Source: Chinchilla lanigera (taxonomy: Eukaryota; Chordata; Mammalia; Rodentia; Chinchillidae). Taken from it: 64,000 nt of DNA. Where the stretch lies: assembly GCF_000276665.1 (NCBI RefSeq), contig NW_004955416.1:3791392-3855391 (forward strand), given 5' to 3'. Below are positions 61,440 to 64,000 of the stretch, piece by piece (position 1 is the first letter of the stretch; each line of letters opens with the position of its first letter). The translations under genes and the position numbers were made by a program. The notes under the pieces are model-generated. The model was not told the origin of the DNA. It did not search any database and worked only from the letters and a program-made list of their open reading frames with translations.

Positions 61440-62290
61440 TGTCAAGATAAGCACATAAATCAGTGGAACAGATTAGAAAGTTCTAAAAGAGACTCTCAGT
61501 TTTTCTGTTTCCTCAGGGGCACTAACATAATTTAATGGACAAATGGTGTGTGGTCAATTGTGCATTTGTATGAAAATAATAAAAACAAACTGTGATGCCT
61601 GTCCTGACACACAAAATTAATTCAAGATTGATCATAGAGCTGAGTGTAAAAGCCAACACTATTAATCTTCTAAAAGAAAGTATGTAAAAATACCTCATGA
61701 GTGTGAGCAGGCCAATATTTCTTAGACAAGGCACAAAAAGTACTAAAGTAAAACAAAGTAATAAGTTAGAGTTCATCAAAATTGAGTACTTTATACTTCA
61801 GAAGATACCACAAAGAAAATGAAAAAGTAAACAAGCACCAGAAGTAAGTTTGATGAGAATGTATAGTAATGCGGTGTTGGTAGGAGTTTAAAATTGTTAC
61901 AACTACTTGAAAAACTGGTATTGTCTGTTAAAGTTATAGATGTGCATGTCAATGACATTGACTTCTACTGTTATCTTTCTATCCATTAGAAATGTGTACA
62001 AATCTGTACCCAGAGTCTTGCAGCAAGAGATCACAGCAGCGGTACTCTAATACAGGAGAATGTAGTACAGAGCAGTGAAAATGAATTCACGTACTTGCAT
62101 TAACATGGGTCACTCTCAGATGTTTCATGAAAGGTTAGATGTAAAAGAGGGCACAGTGTAATAAAACTACTTCATGTAGAGTTTCCTCCAGGAAAAGCCA
62201 ACCTGTAGAATGAGGGAGATGCATTTGTATGATAGAACTGTAAAGAAAAGCAAGTCAAGATCAGAAGCATCAGTCCACTTGTAAGAGGGA
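61440..62290 (+). mobile_element. Ancient L1 (L1M-type) fragment
   Basis: ATTAATTCAAGATTGATCAT, AATCTTCTAAAAGAAAGTAT, AAGTTAGAGTTCATCAAAAT, TTACAACTACTTGAAAAACT and AAAATGAATTCACGTACTTG follow sense L1 ORF2-end order, then a decayed 3' UTR. Confidence 0.8.
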
Positions 62291-62760
62291 AGGGTTGGTG
62301 ATTAGGTAGGGTTTTTTTGGGGGGTGCTGGCAATATTCTGTTTCTTGGCCCAGAAGAGTTTGTTTTGTTTTTTTAAAATACTTATTTGTTGTACTGTACA
62401 TTTGTCCCATGTGGGATTTTCTTGTACTTTATTTACAATACAGTTAATCTAAAAATAAGTATATTTAATGACATTGATAATATTAGTGCATTATGTGAGG
62501 AAGGCATGTTACAAAAATGTATGTTTAAGCCAGTCACAATTTTATATGTTTAGTACTATGTGTATAAATATACACACATACACACATTTTCATATTTATC
62601 TGACATAGCATAAAAACAGAGTTATAGATCAGAATGAATTCTGCCTGTGGACATCTGGATTTTACACAGAGTATACAGTATTTTACTGCTCAGAAACTTT
62701 TCATCTCTAACTGCTCTGTACTTATTGTGGTCACCATCTCTGTAGTTATCTGAGAGATAA
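62291..62760. other. Intronic, unassigned
   Basis: Includes GTGTATAAATATACACACAT (about 62559), a small imperfect palindrome. No exon recognised. Confidence 0.4.
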
Positions 62761-62761
62761 T

Positions 62762-62924
62762 CTTTTTTTTTTTTCCTTTTGGTCTTTTTGAGACCAGATC
62801 TCATTATGCAGTTCAGGCTATCCGTAAGCTTACTTTGTAGCCCAGGCTAGTCTCAGACTTGCAGTGATCCTTCTGCCTCAGCCTCCCAAGTGCTGGGATT
62901 ACAGGCATGGGCCACCATGCTGGG
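62762..62924 (-). mobile_element. B1 SINE with internal duplication, antisense
   Basis: TTTTTGAGACCAGATCTCAT, a doubled middle segment (GCAGTTCAGGCTATCCGTAA, GTAGCCCAGGCTAGTCTCAG), and GTGCTGGGATTACAGGCATG. CTGAGAGATAAT (62750-62761) and CTGAGAGATTAT (62925-62936) flank it as a 12-bp duplication with one mismatch. Confidence 0.95.
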
Positions 62925-62936
62925 CTGAGAGATTAT

Positions 62937-64000
62937 TTCTCATTTGATTTTTACTAGAGTCTCATCCATCTGCTTTGTTACTTCCACTGTTCCCACTTTA
63001 GAGAGTCCAGATAGGTGGCTTTTGAATTGTTTCACCTCTTCACTCCTGAGTTTGCATTTGGTGAGCTGAAAGTCTAGGGTTGCATCTTGCTTAAGTGTCT
63101 TCTTAATTTCTTTACTTTTGTTCTTTTTTTTAGTTTAACTCCTAGGTTGATGCTTCGAAATTGCTTATCACAGGTAGCTTTATTCCTAGTATTTAGAACC
63201 CTTAAGAAATGACTACTTACCAGAGATGTCTTCCAAGTGTAGCTGGCTTTTACATTGCGAGTATGTTGCAGGATACTACCTCTTCAGTTTATTGGGGATT
63301 AGAAATTACTCCTTATTTGGCCTAGCCCCTGGTTCCTTGCACTGGCCTATTATATTGTTTATGACCCTTAGGCAATCTCAGTGTTGCCATACCAGGAAGA
63401 ACAACAGATTAGAACAGTTATATCACCTTGGCTAAAATAGTGCAATCAGCAATAACAGTAGCTTCAAACACAACGTAGAAAATGACGAACTGTGTTAACT
63501 ATTAATTTGCCACCTTTAACCATATGAAATATATTTGTAGTTATATAACAAAATCTGAGACATACCAGAAAATTGTATACAGTAAATACACCCTCAATGT
63601 GGTGATTTTATCCTCAGGGGAGAAAATTTAAAAGGGGTTTCGGGGAAAAATAGAGAACTAGAAAAACTAGAGATTAGAAGCAAGATTGGAGGACAAAAGA
63701 AGATTACAAGAACTTTGGCAAATAGGAGGGAAAGAAAGAAGGAAGAAATAAAAACAAGAGCAGAACAACAAAAGAAAACTAGAAGCGGTGTTTACACTCA
63801 TAAAAACAAGAACAATCAACAAAAAAAGGAAAGAAAAAGAAGAAAAGATAAGAAAAGAAAAGTCCACTTCAGGGCATCTCTAGTGTTGCTGCCAGACAGA
63901 GGGGACAGACAGAGCCTAGATATATGTTGATTAATCCCAGCAAGACAGCTGTAGATTTATGGCAGGGTAGTAGATAATGCTGGCAAGGCTGCAGCTTTAG
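62937..64000. other. Intronic, unassigned; purine-rich end
   Basis: Unique-looking DNA, then a strongly A/G-biased strand at about 63640-63860 that gives lysine/arginine-rich frames. No exon recognised. Confidence 0.45.

Overview
The window looks like mammalian nuclear DNA from a rodent outside the mouse/rat lineage. It is AT-rich, gene-poor and carries ancient MIR, L2, L1 and MLT1 relics. Its younger SINEs are B1 (7SL-derived) monomers, ID (tRNA-Ala-like) elements and the fused dimer B1-dID; no B2 or B4 was seen. From memory, B1-dID marks squirrel, dormouse, beaver and guinea-pig/porcupine relatives. I cannot name the species.

One protein-coding gene is supported. Around 14.1-15.0 kb lies a CpG island with a plus-strand exon whose ATG is at 14798. 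Its 33 complete codons (starting [14 protein letters not shown]) plus two bases run into a consensus splice donor at 14899. I recognise this as the first coding exon of CDIN1 (C15orf41), the CDAN1-interacting nuclease altered in congenital dyserythropoietic anaemia type Ib. No later CDIN1 exon was found by eye, so 14899-64000 is read as the 5' part of one large intron and 1 to about 14120 as upstream flank. The same island holds a near-perfect splice donor just after an ATG on the minus strand, so the promoter may be bidirectional.

Upstream flank (1-14.1 kb): a B1-dID, several MIRs, a 69-bp-arm inverted repeat at 1555-1792, a MaLR-type retroviral remnant (internal piece plus 3' LTR, 2185-2571), an L1 3' end, a nested palindrome at 6849-6907, IDs, a (TG)n run, and a 100-N gap at 11652-11751 inside the T tract of an antisense ID.

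Intron (14.9-64 kb): a SINE-rich segment at 16-21.3 kb; a twin-primed L1 with inverted 5' part (23836-25409) bounded by a near-identical target duplication; a stretch from about 25.4 to 40.4 kb with almost no young insertions; a second LTR of the same MaLR-like family inserted into a B1-dID with a 5-bp target duplication (40659-41011); old L1 pieces near 42.6-43.6, 55.7-56.6 and 61.4-62.3 kb; a 19-bp minisatellite (49923-50079); and an MLT1-like LTR near 53 kb. Nearly all other long open frames are chance frames, repeat-derived frames, or frames through low-complexity DNA. No RNA gene, CRISPR array or prokaryotic feature was seen.
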